Source: JAVBQG01 sp031549185 (GTDB taxonomy: Bacteria; Synergistota; Synergistia; Synergistales; Synergistaceae). Taken from it: 38,500 bases of DNA. The stretch lies in the NCBI GenBank assembly GCA_031549185.1, contig JAVBQG010000054.1:1-38500 (forward strand), given 5' to 3'. The notes below the pieces were generated by a model. It was not told the DNA's origin and did no database searches. It saw nothing but the letters and a program-made list of their open reading frames with translations. Positions 23,058 to 36,278 of this stretch are shown here, piece after piece. The number at the start of each line of letters is the position of its first letter. The stretch's first letter is position 1. Made by a program: the position numbers and the translations under genes.

Positions 23058-24560
23058 GTGGGAGACAACGAGAACGCGAAAAAACAGAACGCACAGGCAC
23101 CGAAGAGTCAGAACGGAAATTATGGCAATAACGCGACAAACACGGTTCCTGCCGCGAAGAACGTAAAAAAACGCCGCGCCGCCATCACGGAGACGGTGCT
23201 TCGCGACGCTCACCAATCGATCATGGCGACGCGGATGCGCACGAGCGACATGATGCCGATCTGCGAGGCGATGGACGAAGTCGGCTATCACTCTCTCGAA
23301 ATGTGGGGAGGCGCGACGTTCGACGTCGAGATGCGCTTCCTGAACGAAGATCCGTGGGAGAGACTGCGCAAGATTCGCAAGTGCGTGAAGAAAACGAAGC
23401 TCCAGATGCTGTTGCGCGGCCAGAATCTGGTCGGCTACCGGCACTATGCGGACGACGTCGTGCGCGAGTTCGTCAAACGGGCGGTCGGCAACGGAATCGA
23501 CATCGTCCGCATATTCGACGCGCTCAACGACCTGCGTAACATGGAGATCGCGGCCAATCAGGTCAAGCGGGAGGGTGCGCACCTGCAGCTTTCGATCGCA
23601 TACACGATCTCGCCCGTTCACACGCTGGATCTCTTTGTCAAACAGGCCCGCGACATGGCGGACATGGGCGCGGATTCGATCTGCATCAAGGATATGGCGG
23701 GGCTCATGACCCCCGTTGCCTGTCGCTCGCTCGTCGAGGCGATCAAGGCAAAGGTCGATCTGCCGATCCAGCTGCACAGCCACTACACCAGCGGCTTGGC
23801 CGCCATGGCCTACCTGGAGGGCCTCGAGGCCGGAGCGGACGTCTGCGACTGCGCGATCACGCCCTTTGCCATGGGTACCAGCCAGCCCGCGACCGAGACG
23901 ATGGTGGCGGCGCTCGCCGGAGGCGCCCTCGACACGGGGCTGTCGCTCCAGGATCTTCTGCCGGTCGCCGAGTACTTCGCGAAGGTGAAGGAGGAGTACT
24001 CCAGCATTATCATGGGCGTCTCCGGCGTCGACATCAACATCCTGCTCTATCAGGTGCCGGGCGGCATGTACTCGAACCTGCAGAGCCAGTTGAAGGAAGG
24101 AAATGCCCTCAACAAGTTGAAGGACGTGCTGGAAGAGGTACCGCGCGTCCGCGAGGAGATGGGCTATCCGCCGCTGGTGACTCCGACCAGCCAGATCGTC
24201 GGCACACAGGCCGCGATGAACATTCTGGCGGGCGAGCGCTGGAAGATCGTCCCCAAGGAAGTGAAGCAGTATTTCCTCGGTTACTACGGCCGTACGCCCG
24301 CACCCGTGAACAAGGAAATCCAAGCCAAGGTAATCGAAGGCGAAACGCCGATCACCTGCCGCCCCGGCGAGAAGATCGCCCCCGAGCTGGATACGCTGCG
24401 CAAGGAGATCGATGCGTGGGTATTGCAACCGGAGGATGTGTTGTCGTACGCGATGTTCCCGCAGGTCGCGAAGGACTTCCTGCCGCGCAAGTTCGCGAAG
24501 GAGACCAAGGTGAACATCGGCTTCGACGATCCGATCGCGGAGGATTCGTACCCGGTATAA
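23058..24560 (+). CDS. oadA: Biotin-dependent carboxyltransferase, OadA/5S type
   Basis: A 500-residue TIM-barrel carboxyltransferase with the PYC/OADA helical domain. RDAHQS at 49-54 starts the metal site, K211 in KDMAGL is the expected carbamylated lysine, and H240 and H242 in HSHYTSG are metal ligands. The first 35 residues are Asn/Gln/Lys-rich and probably disordered. No biotin-carrier domain is attached (no MKM motif), so a separate carrier is needed. The start is GTG 23058, eight bases after GGGGGG; ATG 23007 has no site and lies at the predicted transcription start. The partner is probably the divergent oadB product. Pyruvate carboxylase subunit B is the main alternative name. Confidence 0.9.
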   Translation: MGDNENAKKQNAQAPKSQNGNYGNNATNTVPAAKNVKKRRAAITETVLRDAHQSIMATRMRTSDMMPICEAMDEVGYHSLEMWGGATFDVEMRFLNEDPWERLRKIRKCVKKTKLQMLLRGQNLVGYRHYADDVVREFVKRAVGNGIDIVRIFDALNDLRNMEIAANQVKREGAHLQLSIAYTISPVHTLDLFVKQARDMADMGADSICIKDMAGLMTPVACRSLVEAIKAKVDLPIQLHSHYTSGLAAMAYLEGLEAGADVCDCAITPFAMGTSQPATETMVAALAGGALDTGLSLQDLLPVAEYFAKVKEEYSSIIMGVSGVDINILLYQVPGGMYSNLQSQLKEGNALNKLKDVLEEVPRVREEMGYPPLVTPTSQIVGTQAAMNILAGERWKIVPKEVKQYFLGYYGRTPAPVNKEIQAKVIEGETPITCRPGEKIAPELDTLRKEIDAWVLQPEDVLSYAMFPQVAKDFLPRKFAKETKVNIGFDDPIAEDSYPV

Positions 24561-24580
24561 ACCCGGCGGTGTTTGTAAGC

Positions 24581-24606
24581 GGGCGGCCGTGGGCAGCCGC
24601 CCCTAC
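24581..24606. repeat. Palindromic intergenic repeat, GTAGGG family, copy 3 (partial)
   Basis: GGGCGGC (24581-24587) and GCCGCCC (24596-24602) form a 7-bp hairpin followed by CCTAC. Read on the minus strand it starts GTAGGGGCGGC, like the ends of the copies at 6992 and 10309. It lies in the 50-bp gap between two convergent genes and may help termination, though there is no T tract. Confidence 0.6.
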
Positions 24607-24610
24607 TTGT

Positions 24611-26062
24611 TTATTCTTGTTCCTGAGGCGCTCGCGTCTGAGGCGGTGTCCCGCCTTCCTGGTCCTCCCTGATGCCGCCCAGGATCCCCGGCCCGACGAC
24701 GCCCGTCATCTTCAGGAGGTCCTGGATGGGGGGCAGGCTCGTGGCGTAATCCTTCACGAGGTGGGATATTGCCTTGCCGTCCGACGCGCCGGAATCCCAC
24801 ACGGTGACCTTGTCGATCTTGAAGTTGGAGATCGCCTGCGCCTGGATGGCCATCATCTCGGGCACCCGGTCGGCCATCATCAGCAGGAACGCCGCGTTCG
24901 CGTCGCCGGAGGCGGCTTCCACGAGCTTGCGGATACCCTCGGCGTTCGTCTCGAAGATTGCCCGCATACCCTCGGCGCGGCCGAGCATCTCGTTTCTGAC
25001 CCGCTCGCCCTCGCCGCGCCCCTCGCGGCTCTGCTGTTCGACCATCGCCTCGGCCTCGATGATGACCTTCTGCTTGTCCGCCTCCGCCAATGGGATCGTG
25101 TCCGCAAGGCGCGAGGCTTTGTCGCGCTCCTGGCGCGCTACTTCCGCCTGCATCTCGGCCTCGTAGGCGAGGCGCTTCGCCTCCGCCTCCTTGGTTTTCT
25201 CCGCCACGGTGGCGCGCCGATTGGCCTCGGCCATCTTTTCGCGCAGGTCGGCCTCCGAGTCGGCCTTCACCTGTTTGGCGATGTTCTCGCCTTTCACGGC
25301 CTCCGCGTCAGCGGCGGAGACGCCGACGCGCTGCTCGCGCTCCTCGTTCGCCATCCCGATCTCACGCTCTTTGCCCGCGATGGCAACGCCGATCCCTTTC
25401 TCCTTGTCCGCCTCGGCGACGCCAATCTGCCCCTTGCGCTCCTGCTCGGCGACGTCGATGCGAGCCTGGTTGATGGCCTCCGAGGCCGCCTTCTGTCCGA
25501 GGGCCTTGATGTAGCCGGACTCGTCGTCGATGTCCTTGATGTTGACATTGATGACGCGAAGGCCGACCTTTGCGAGCTCGACTTCGACGGATTCCATGAC
25601 GGAGGACTGGAACTTTTCGCGGTCCTTGTTGATCTCCTCGATGTTCATCGTGGCGATCGTGGCGCGGAACTGGCCGAAGATGATGTCCTCCGCGACCTTG
25701 CGCACGTCCTGCAGGTTCAGTTCGAGCAATCGCTCCGCCGCGTTCTTCATGACGATCGGCTCCGTGCTGATGCCGACGGTGAAAGTGGACGGCGCCGCGA
25801 TGCGGATGTTCTCGCGCGAGAGCGCCCCCTGCAGCGGGATCTCGATGGAGGTGGGGGTCAGATCGAGGTACGCGTAGTCCTGGAAGAGCGGCCAGACGAA
25901 CGCGGCGCCCCCATGAATGCACCGGGCCGACCCCTCGCCCGTCTTGCCGAAGATGACGAGGATCTTATCGGATGGGCAGCGCTTGTACCGCTGCATCATC
26001 GCAATAAAAGTCAAAAAGAGGAATAATACCAGCACGGCTGCGAAAATAACGCTGATTAACAT
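24611..26062 (-). CDS. Flotillin-like SPFH domain protein
   Basis: A 483-residue protein with one N-terminal membrane segment (about 2-23), an SPFH domain (to about 185) and a long Glu/Ala-rich coiled coil (about 190-370, repeated AEA units), as in FloT/YuaG. Such proteins form membrane-associated oligomeric assemblies and membrane microdomains. The C-terminus is Pro/Glu/Gln-rich. ATG 26062 lies seven bases after AGGAGG; the GTG one codon upstream is too close. The NfeD-type partner gene often found beside flotillins is absent here. It is monocistronic with its own promoter. The client process is unknown. Confidence 0.92.
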   Translation of the reverse strand: MLISVIFAAVLVLFLFLTFIAMMQRYKRCPSDKILVIFGKTGEGSARCIHGGAAFVWPLFQDYAYLDLTPTSIEIPLQGALSRENIRIAAPSTFTVGISTEPIVMKNAAERLLELNLQDVRKVAEDIIFGQFRATIATMNIEEINKDREKFQSSVMESVEVELAKVGLRVINVNIKDIDDESGYIKALGQKAASEAINQARIDVAEQERKGQIGVAEADKEKGIGVAIAGKEREIGMANEEREQRVGVSAADAEAVKGENIAKQVKADSEADLREKMAEANRRATVAEKTKEAEAKRLAYEAEMQAEVARQERDKASRLADTIPLAEADKQKVIIEAEAMVEQQSREGRGEGERVRNEMLGRAEGMRAIFETNAEGIRKLVEAASGDANAAFLLMMADRVPEMMAIQAQAISNFKIDKVTVWDSGASDGKAISHLVKDYATSLPPIQDLLKMTGVVGPGILGGIREDQEGGTPPQTRAPQEQE

Positions 26063-26103
26063 CACATGACCTCCTGAAAAGTATTTTTAGATTGCCTGCC
26101 AGA

Positions 26104-26132
26104 ATTCTACATGCTGTCTCCGGCAGTGGCAA
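26104..26132 (-). promoter_or_regulatory. Promoter of the flotillin-like gene
   Basis: On the minus strand TTGCCA (26132-26127), a 17-bp spacer and TAGAAT (26109-26104), 42 bp before the ATG. Confidence 0.65.
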
Positions 26133-26159
26133 CATAGCTTTCAAATTTCACGTTTCCAG

Positions 26160-26188
26160 TTGACGTTCTTAAAAAAAAAGTGTAGACT
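26160..26188 (+). promoter_or_regulatory. Promoter of tRNA-Leu
   Basis: TTGACG (26160-26165), a 17-bp A-rich spacer and TAGACT (26183-26188), 36 bp before the tRNA. It is divergent from the flotillin promoter. Confidence 0.68.
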
Positions 26189-26223
26189 CTCACACGTTCG
26201 GTGCGACGAACGCGCTGAAGATC

Positions 26224-26310
26224 GTCGGGGTGGCGGAACTGGTAGACGCGCTGGGTTCAGGACCCAGTGAGCGCAAGCTCATGGGGGTTCAATTCCCCCC
26301 CTCGACACCA
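26224..26310 (+). tRNA. tRNA-Leu (anticodon CAG)
   Basis: Full cloverleaf: acceptor GTCGGGG with CCTCGAC, D arm GCG/CGC, anticodon stem CTGGG/CCCAG with loop TTCAGGA (anticodon CAG at 26258-26260), long variable arm TGAGC-GCAA-GCTCA, and T arm GGGGG/CCCCC with TTCAATT. The long variable arm marks class II. CCA is encoded at 26308-26310. It reads CUG codons. Confidence 0.97.
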
Positions 26311-26345
26311 ACTTATAAATCGGAAAACCACAAAAAACAAACGAT

Positions 26346-26385
26346 AAGAGAGGTCTGCTGTCTCTTGACAGTTGGTCTCTCTTTT
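26346..26385 (+). terminator. Hairpin after tRNA-Leu overlapping the rpoB promoter
   Basis: Outer stem AAGAGAG (26346-26352) with CTCTCTT (26377-26383), inner stem CTGTC-TCTT-GACAG (26358-26371), then a short T run. It could end the tRNA transcript. The rpoB -35 box lies inside it. Confidence 0.45.
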
Positions 26386-26393
26386 GCTATTAT
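26365..26393 (+). promoter_or_regulatory. Sigma-70 promoter of rpoBC
   Basis: TTGACA (26365-26370), a 17-bp spacer and TATTAT (26388-26393). The predicted start near 26400 is 50 bp before the rpoB ATG. Confidence 0.85.
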
Positions 26394-26449
26394 CTACCGC
26401 CGTACATGTCTATGTACCACAAATTTCACTCAGGGAGGTAGTTCTCCCC

Positions 26450-30141
<3,692 letters not shown>

Positions 30142-30142
<1 letters not shown>

Positions 30143-33100
30143 TGGCTGCTGAGCATCGTCATATAGCTGGGGTTCGCATGAAACTCTCCTCTCCGGAGAG
30201 AGTGCGCGAGCTGTCCAGCGGAGAGGTCAAAAAACCGGAGACCATCAACTACAGAACGCTCCGGCCGGAGAAGGACGGTCTCTTCTGCGAGAGAATATTC
30301 GGCCCCACGCGCAGTTTCGAGTGTGCGTGCGGCAAATACAAGCGCAGCGGCCCCAAATTCCGCGGGGTCGTCTGCGATCGCTGCGGCGTTGAAGTAACGG
30401 ACAACCGCGTCCGCCGTGAGCGCATGGGACACATCGAGCTCGCGGCGCCGGTCGTTCACATCTGGTATCTGCGCGGGATCCCGAGTCGTCTGAGCCTCCT
30501 GCTCGGGACCTCGACGAAGGATCTCGAGAAGGTCGTCTACTTTGCGCCTACCCGTCGCCGGGAGCAGAAATACAAGGTCGTGTCCGACGGCAAGCGCTCG
30601 GACCTCGTGCGCCGCGGCGACCTCGTCACGAGCGGCGAGGAGCGCATCCACAGGCACTACGACCCCAAGTTCAAGGCGGAGGAGGCCTACCGCATCCTCA
30701 AGGTCGACGACATTCCAGTCGACGTAGGCGACGTGATCGGCGCCTCGCAGGTGAAACGCGTCCGCGACGATTTCGGCGAGGATCTCTTCCAGGTAGAGCC
30801 GGCGTTGCGGGTGGTGCATGAGGATGCGACCGACGACACCGGCGAGATCTTCCCCGAGTCGCAGCTTGGGCGCATGAAGGAGCTGATGCCGGACAGGCAG
30901 TTCGTGCCGGTGCACCTGCACAGCCAGGAGGCGTTTTTCGTAACGGCGGTGGTCCACCTTCCCTTCGCGAAGGGCGACGTCATCTCCGAGAGCGAGTACA
31001 GGCTCTATCATCAGAAATACCCCGGCCGTTTTACGGTTCAACCGGAGACGGAGACGGTGGAGGATCCCTGCTCGATCGTCATCGAGGGCAGCGAGTCGCC
31101 GTTCGTCCGCTCCGACATCATTCTCGAGCGCGAAGAGCGCCTTTGCGCAGCGTACGACAAGGGTTTTGTCGGCGGTATCGGCGCCGAGGGCGTCTTTTCG
31201 CTCTTGCAGCGCATCGACCTCGAGGACCTCGTCAGTACGCTGCGTGAGGAGATTGCCGAGTCGTCCGGCCAGAAGAAGCGCAAGCTGGTCAAACGCCTGC
31301 AGATCGCGGAGGACTTCCGTAAGAGCGCGAGCAGTCCCGAATGGATGGTGCTCTCGGTCTTGCCGGTCATTCCGCCGGATCTTCGCCCGATGGTCCAGCT
31401 CGACGGCGGCCGCTTCGCGACCTCCGACCTCAACGATCTCTACCGCAGGGTCATCAATCGCAACAACCGCTTGAAGAAGCTGCAGGAACTTCGCGCTCCC
31501 GATATCATCATCCGCAACGAAAAGAGGATGCTGCAGGAGTCCGTGGACGCCCTGATCGACAACGGGCGCCGGGGCAAAGCCGTTCTTGGGGCGGGAAACA
31601 GGCCGCTCAAGAGTCTCACGGATCTGCTTCGCGGCAAGAAGGGGCGCTTTCGCCAGAATCTGCTGGGCAAGCGTGTGGACTACTCGGGACGCTCCGTCAT
31701 CGTTATCGGGCCGAGCCTCAAGATCTATCAGTGCGGCCTGCCCAAGCAGATGGCGCTAGAGCTGTTCAAGCCCTTCGTGATGAACAAGCTGGTCGAGAAG
31801 GGCCTCGTGCCGAACGTCAAGAGCGCGCGTCGCTTCATCGAGCGCGGCCGCGACGAGGTTTGGGCGATTCTCGAGAACATCATCAAGGATCATCCCGTCA
31901 TGCTCAACCGCGCGCCCACGCTGCACAGGCTCGGTATTCAGGCGTTCGAGCCCGTTCTGATCGAGGGCAAGGCGATTCGCCTGCACCCCCTGGTCTGCAC
32001 GGCGTTCAACGCGGACTTCGACGGCGACCAGATGGCCGTGCACGTGCCGTTGTCGATCGAGGCACAGACGGAGGCGCGAATTTTGATGCTCTCCTCGAAC
32101 AACCTGCTCTCGCCTGCGAGCGGCAGGTCGGTCGTCACGCCGACGCAGGACATCATCCTCGGCATCTACTACCTCACGAGCATGAGAGACGGACTCGTGG
32201 GAGAGGGTTTGCATTTCAGGGACATGGACGACGTGATCTCCGCGATGGACCACGATATCGTCCACGTCAATACGAAGATCAAGCTGAGGGCGATCCCCGA
32301 GTGGAAGGTTTCCTCGAAGGACATCGACGAGCACGGATTCTTCGATACATCTCCCGGTCGCGTGATCTTCAACCAGTCGTTGCATCCGGCGCTTCGCTAC
32401 ATCAACCGTTCGGTGAGCAAGAAAGATCTGAGCTCGCTGCTCGACGATACGTACGATCAGGTCGGGCAGAACGCGATGGTCGACATGCTCGACTCCATCA
32501 AAATCCTGGGTTATCGTTGGTCGACGCGAAGCGGAATCAGCCTCGGCATCGGAGACGTCACGGTCCCGGAGGAGAAAAAGGCGATTGTGGAATACTCCCT
32601 CGGTAAGGAGGCCGACCTCTCCGAGCAGCACGAGATGGGCCTTCTCACGGAGGACGAGTACATGAGGGAAAAGGACTTCATCTGGTCCAACGCGGGCCGC
32701 GAGATCGCGGATCACATCATGGATCACATGAAGACGGAGAACCCTCTGCGTGTCATGGTCGACTCCGGGGCGCGCGGTACGCGCGGGCAGGTGGCCCAGA
32801 TGGCAGGTATTCGTGGCCTGATGGCGGATCCGTCCGGACGTATCATCGACTACCCGATCGTGGCGAACTTCCGCGAGGGTCTCAACATGCTGGAATACTT
32901 CATCTCCACGCACGGCGCCAGAAAGGGCTTGGCGGACACGGCGCTTCGCACGGCGAAGTCGGGCTATCTCACGCGCCGCCTGGTGGACGTGGCGCAGGAT
33001 CTGATCATTACGGAAGAGGACTGTTGCACGGATCAGGGCGTAGAGGTCCGTCCGCTGACGGCGGAGGAGAAGGTCATCATCTCCCTCTCCGAGCGCCTGA

Positions 33101-35148
33101 CCGGGCGCATCCTTCTGCGCGATCTGGCCGACCCGAACACAGGCGAGCTGATTCTTGCCAGGGGCGAGGAGATCTCCTCGAAGATGGCCAAGCAGATCGA
33201 GGACGCAGGCATCAAGTCCGTATGGGTCAGGAGCCCGCTGACATGTGGCCTGAGGCACGGCATCTGCCGCACGTGCTATGGCAGGGATCTGGCGACCCGC
33301 AAGCGTATTGCGGTCGGCGAGGCGGTCGGCGTCGTCGCCGCGCAGTCGATCGGGGAGCCCGGCACGCAGCTCACGATGCGTACCTTCCACACCGGAGGCG
33401 TGCGCCAGTTCACCGGAGAGGACATCACGCAGGGCCTGCCGCGCATCGAACAACTTTTCGAGGTGCGTCGTCCGAAGAAGGTGGCCATGCTGGCCGACCG
33501 CTCCGGCGTCATTGTCGAGATTCGCGAGACGGAGGGCAAACGCAAGATTATCGTCGAGACGAACGATAACGAGGGCATCGAAGAGAGGATCGCCTGGAAT
33601 GTCCCTGCCATTCAGAATTTGAAGACCGAGATTCAGGTCGGCGCCGAAATCCGCAAGGGGCAGGAGCTCACGGAGGGTTACAAGGATCCGCAGCAGCTGT
33701 TGGAGATCGAAGGCCTGGAGGAGGTACAGCGCTACCTGCTCGACGGAATTCAGGAGGTCTACAGGACGCAGGGCGTTTCGATCAACGACAAGCACATCGA
33801 GACGATCCTGCGCAAGGTTGCGCCCGTGAACCGGGTTCGTGTGGCGGAGGAGGGGGACAGTACCTTCGTCGCGGGCGAGCTCGTCTGGCGCGAGGATTTC
33901 GAGGCGGAAGTGGCTGCGATCGAGAAGGACAACAACTGTTACACGTCCGAAGCGGTATCGTTCCTTTCGGGCAAACCGCTGCAGGATATTCTCGGCAACG
34001 GTGTCGGCGATCTCGTGAATAAATACCGGGGTGAAGTGCTGACGGAGGCGTCGATTCACGACATCCTCAAACCTGGACGGGCCATCTCCGATATTATCGT
34101 GCAGGATCAGGACGAGAGCCTGCGCGTCGTCATCGGCGAGGCGGCGTTTCGGCATGCCTTGAGCGGTCTTCTTTTAATAGAGGATTACGAGCAGGACGGA
34201 GAGACGCTCGTGGCGGATGGACATACGCTGGACAACGGGAACCTCTCCGAAATCGTTCGCCATGCGCCGAAGCCGCTCTTGGTCTGCGACACAGACGCAC
34301 TCGATTCGATGAAGGACACGAAATATCTCGCGGAGAACATTGTCGTGGACGGCAAGGTCGTGGCGGAAAAAGATTCGTTACTGACCGAGGGAATTCTCGA
34401 CGTGCTGCGTGTCGGACAGGTCAAGACGGTCAAGGTCTGGAAGACCACGGAAATGATCAACATCCAGGATGCCATGCACCATATTCTGATCGACCACTAT
34501 TTCTGCAAGCCGCTCGCGCAAGCGCTCGATGTGGAAGGAAACGCGATCGAGGACATTCCTTCTATGGTCGATGGCGGGGTTGTACGCGGCTTGGTCGAGG
34601 GAACAATCGTGGCGATCGACCTCGAAGGGACGATTCTCACCCGTGAAAAGCTGTTGCTGCAGGTTTTGAAGGAAAGCGCCTACGGCAAAATCTTGCTCGA
34701 GACAATATTCAACTCGGCCGGGCTCGTCGTTGCCGATGCCCGTCAGGAGATTGGGCAGGATGTGGTCGAGCACATCGTCTCTGCCAGCCCGGAGCAGGTT
34801 ACCGTGAGAGTCCAGTCCGCTCCAACCGAAGTAAGGAAGATTATCCAGAAGGTCGCGTTCATCCGCAGGCTGCGCGAGGTTCCCGAAAGCCGACCGGTCG
34901 TTCACGGCGTTACCAAGGCGGCCCTTGCTACCGACAGTTTCCTCTCGGCAGCCTCCTTCCAGCAGACGGCGCAGATTCTCTCCGCTGCCGCAGTCAGAGG
35001 AGAGGTAGACGCGCTTCAGGGGTTGAAGGAGAACGTGATCATCGGCTTGCTGATCCCTGCCGGAACTGGCATCGAGCGTTACAGCAAGCTTGAAGTGGCG
35101 GAAAAGCCTCATATCGAGGCGAAAGTTGAGGAGGCGCCAGCGGGCTAG
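30142..35148 (+). CDS. rpoC: DNA-directed RNA polymerase subunit beta'
   Basis: A 1668-residue beta' subunit, about 260 longer than in E. coli. Zinc-ribbon cysteines are C61, C63, C78 and C81, and the catalytic motif NADFDGD is at 623-629. The trigger loop region (GEPGTQLTMRTFHTGG) has no large insertion. Two insertions explain the length: about 170 extra residues within 133-347, before the segment AEGVFSLLQRIDLE, and about 300 within 1250-1585, just before the conserved GVTKAALATDSFLSAASFQ. The first resembles in position the Thermus/Thermotoga insertion; the second is unusual. Translation is coupled to rpoB. Confidence 0.98.
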
Positions 35149-35179
35149 GTTGCGTTCCTGAATTTGATCGAAAAATAAA

Positions 35180-35216
35180 GGGGAGCGCATTCCTTCTTGA
35201 CAGGAAGGCGCTCCCC
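35180..35216. other. Strong hairpin overlapping the rpsL promoter
   Basis: GGGGAGCGC (35180-35188) pairs with GCGCTCCCC (35208-35216); inside, TTCCT pairs with AGGAA around loop TCTTGAC. There is no T tract on the plus side, but an A-rich run precedes it, so on the minus strand it reads as an intrinsic terminator. On the plus strand it may slow or partly end rpoBC transcription, or act as an operator. Confidence 0.6.
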
Positions 35217-35225
35217 TGATACTAT
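35197..35225 (+). promoter_or_regulatory. Sigma-70 promoter of the rpsL-rpsG-fusA-tuf operon
   Basis: TTGACA (35197-35202), a 17-bp spacer and TACTAT (35220-35225). The predicted start near 35232 leaves a 100-base leader before rpsL. The -35 box is in the loop and 3' arm of the hairpin at 35180-35216. Confidence 0.8.
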
Positions 35226-35331
35226 GGCTCGGTGCTTCTGCACAGTTGGGCGTATTGTGCCCTCACAAAATGGGTGCGAAGTATGGTGGTTACTCATAAA
35301 TTTGACATTTGTAGGGGAAGGAGGAACCAAT

Positions 35332-35706
35332 TTGCCAAGTATATCGCAGTTGATTCGTCATGGTCGCAAAGACAAAAGGGCTTATTCGGGCGCGCCGGCG
35401 CTACAGGAGAACCCTCAGCGCCGCGGGGTTTGTACCCGTGTCTATACGGTGACGCCGAAGAAGCCAAACTCGGCTCTCCGCAAGGTGGCGCGCGTTCGCC
35501 TCACCAACGGGATAGAAGTCACGGCTTACATCCCCGGGATCGGCCATAATCTCCAGGAGCACTCCGTCGTTCTTGTGCGCGGTGGGCGCGTCAAGGACCT
35601 GCCGGGCGTTCGTTATCACATTGTCCGCGGTACGCTGGACTGTGGCGGAGTCGAAAACAGAAAACAAAGCCGCTCGAAGTACGGTGCCAGGCGCCCGAAG
35701 AAATAG
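35332..35706 (+). CDS. rpsL: 30S ribosomal protein S12
   Basis: A 124-residue protein of the decoding centre. It begins PSISQLIRHGR and contains TPKKPNSALRKVARVRL and YIPGIGHNLQEHSVVLVRGGRVKDLPGVRYH; the streptomycin-relevant lysines (in TPKKPNS and GRVKDLP) are wild type. The start is TTG 35332, seven bases after AGGAGGAA; the reading frame extends upstream, but that part is not S12 and begins inside the promoter. First gene of the str operon, 35 bp before rpsG. Confidence 0.96.
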   Translation: MPSISQLIRHGRKDKRAYSGAPALQENPQRRGVCTRVYTVTPKKPNSALRKVARVRLTNGIEVTAYIPGIGHNLQEHSVVLVRGGRVKDLPGVRYHIVRGTLDCGGVENRKQSRSKYGARRPKK

Positions 35707-35741
35707 CGGTGTGTCGCTTATACCAGAGAGGAGCATGATCT

Positions 35742-36212
35742 ATGCCGCGTAAAGGGCATGTCAGGCCGAGGGTTACGCCGCCCGATTCGGTGTACTCGAA
35801 CGCTTCGATAGCAAAATTTGTGAATTGTCTGATGCTGGGTGGTAAAAAGAGCACGGCCGAGCGTATTATGTACGGCGCGCTCGAGGTAGCAGGACAGCGT
35901 CTTGGTATCGGGCCCGAAGAAGTCTACGAGAAGGCGATGGGCAATGTCAGGCCGCAGATCGAGGTACGTCCCCGCCGTGTGGGTGGCGCCACGTACCAGG
36001 TCCCCGTCGAGGTTCGTCCCGACCGGGCGCAGGCTCTCGCCATTCGTTGGATTATACAATTTTCGCGCTCCCGCAAGGGAATTCCTATGGTTGAGCGCCT
36101 TGCCCGCGAATTGGCAGATGCCTGCAAGGGCGAAGGTGGTTCCGTCAAAAAACGTGAGGATACTCACCGCATGGCGGAAGCGAACAGAGCATTTGCTCAT
36201 TATCGCTGGTAG
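35742..36212 (+). CDS. rpsG: 30S ribosomal protein S7
   Basis: A 156-residue primary 16S rRNA-binding protein of the small-subunit head, typical in length. It starts MPRKGHVRPR, with segments VNCLMLGGKKSTAERIMYGAL, cited only as a landmark, VRPRRVGGATYQVPVEV and KREDTHRMAEANRAFAHYRW. GAGAGGAG precedes the ATG. In E. coli S7 represses its operon at the rpsL-rpsG gap; here that gap is only 35 bp and shows no comparable structure. Confidence 0.97.
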   Translation: MPRKGHVRPRVTPPDSVYSNASIAKFVNCLMLGGKKSTAERIMYGALEVAGQRLGIGPEEVYEKAMGNVRPQIEVRPRRVGGATYQVPVEVRPDRAQALAIRWIIQFSRSRKGIPMVERLARELADACKGEGGSVKKREDTHRMAEANRAFAHYRW

Positions 36213-36278
36213 TGGTTGGGTGTTTTGGCGGTAGCCGAACCGTCCTGGTTTCGGTGCCAAGTCTGGTGGTGAGATAAA

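Noticed and set aside
31756..34155. A 799-codon open frame on the minus strand inside rpoC
   Set aside because: It lies wholly within the catalytic part of rpoC, has no ribosome binding site of note and has typical shadow composition. The 671-codon frame at 26741-28756 in rpoB is rejected for the same reason.
35197..35331. N-terminal extension of rpsL from an upstream TTG
   Set aside because: That TTG is the -35 box of the operon promoter, and the extra 45 residues have no S12 similarity.
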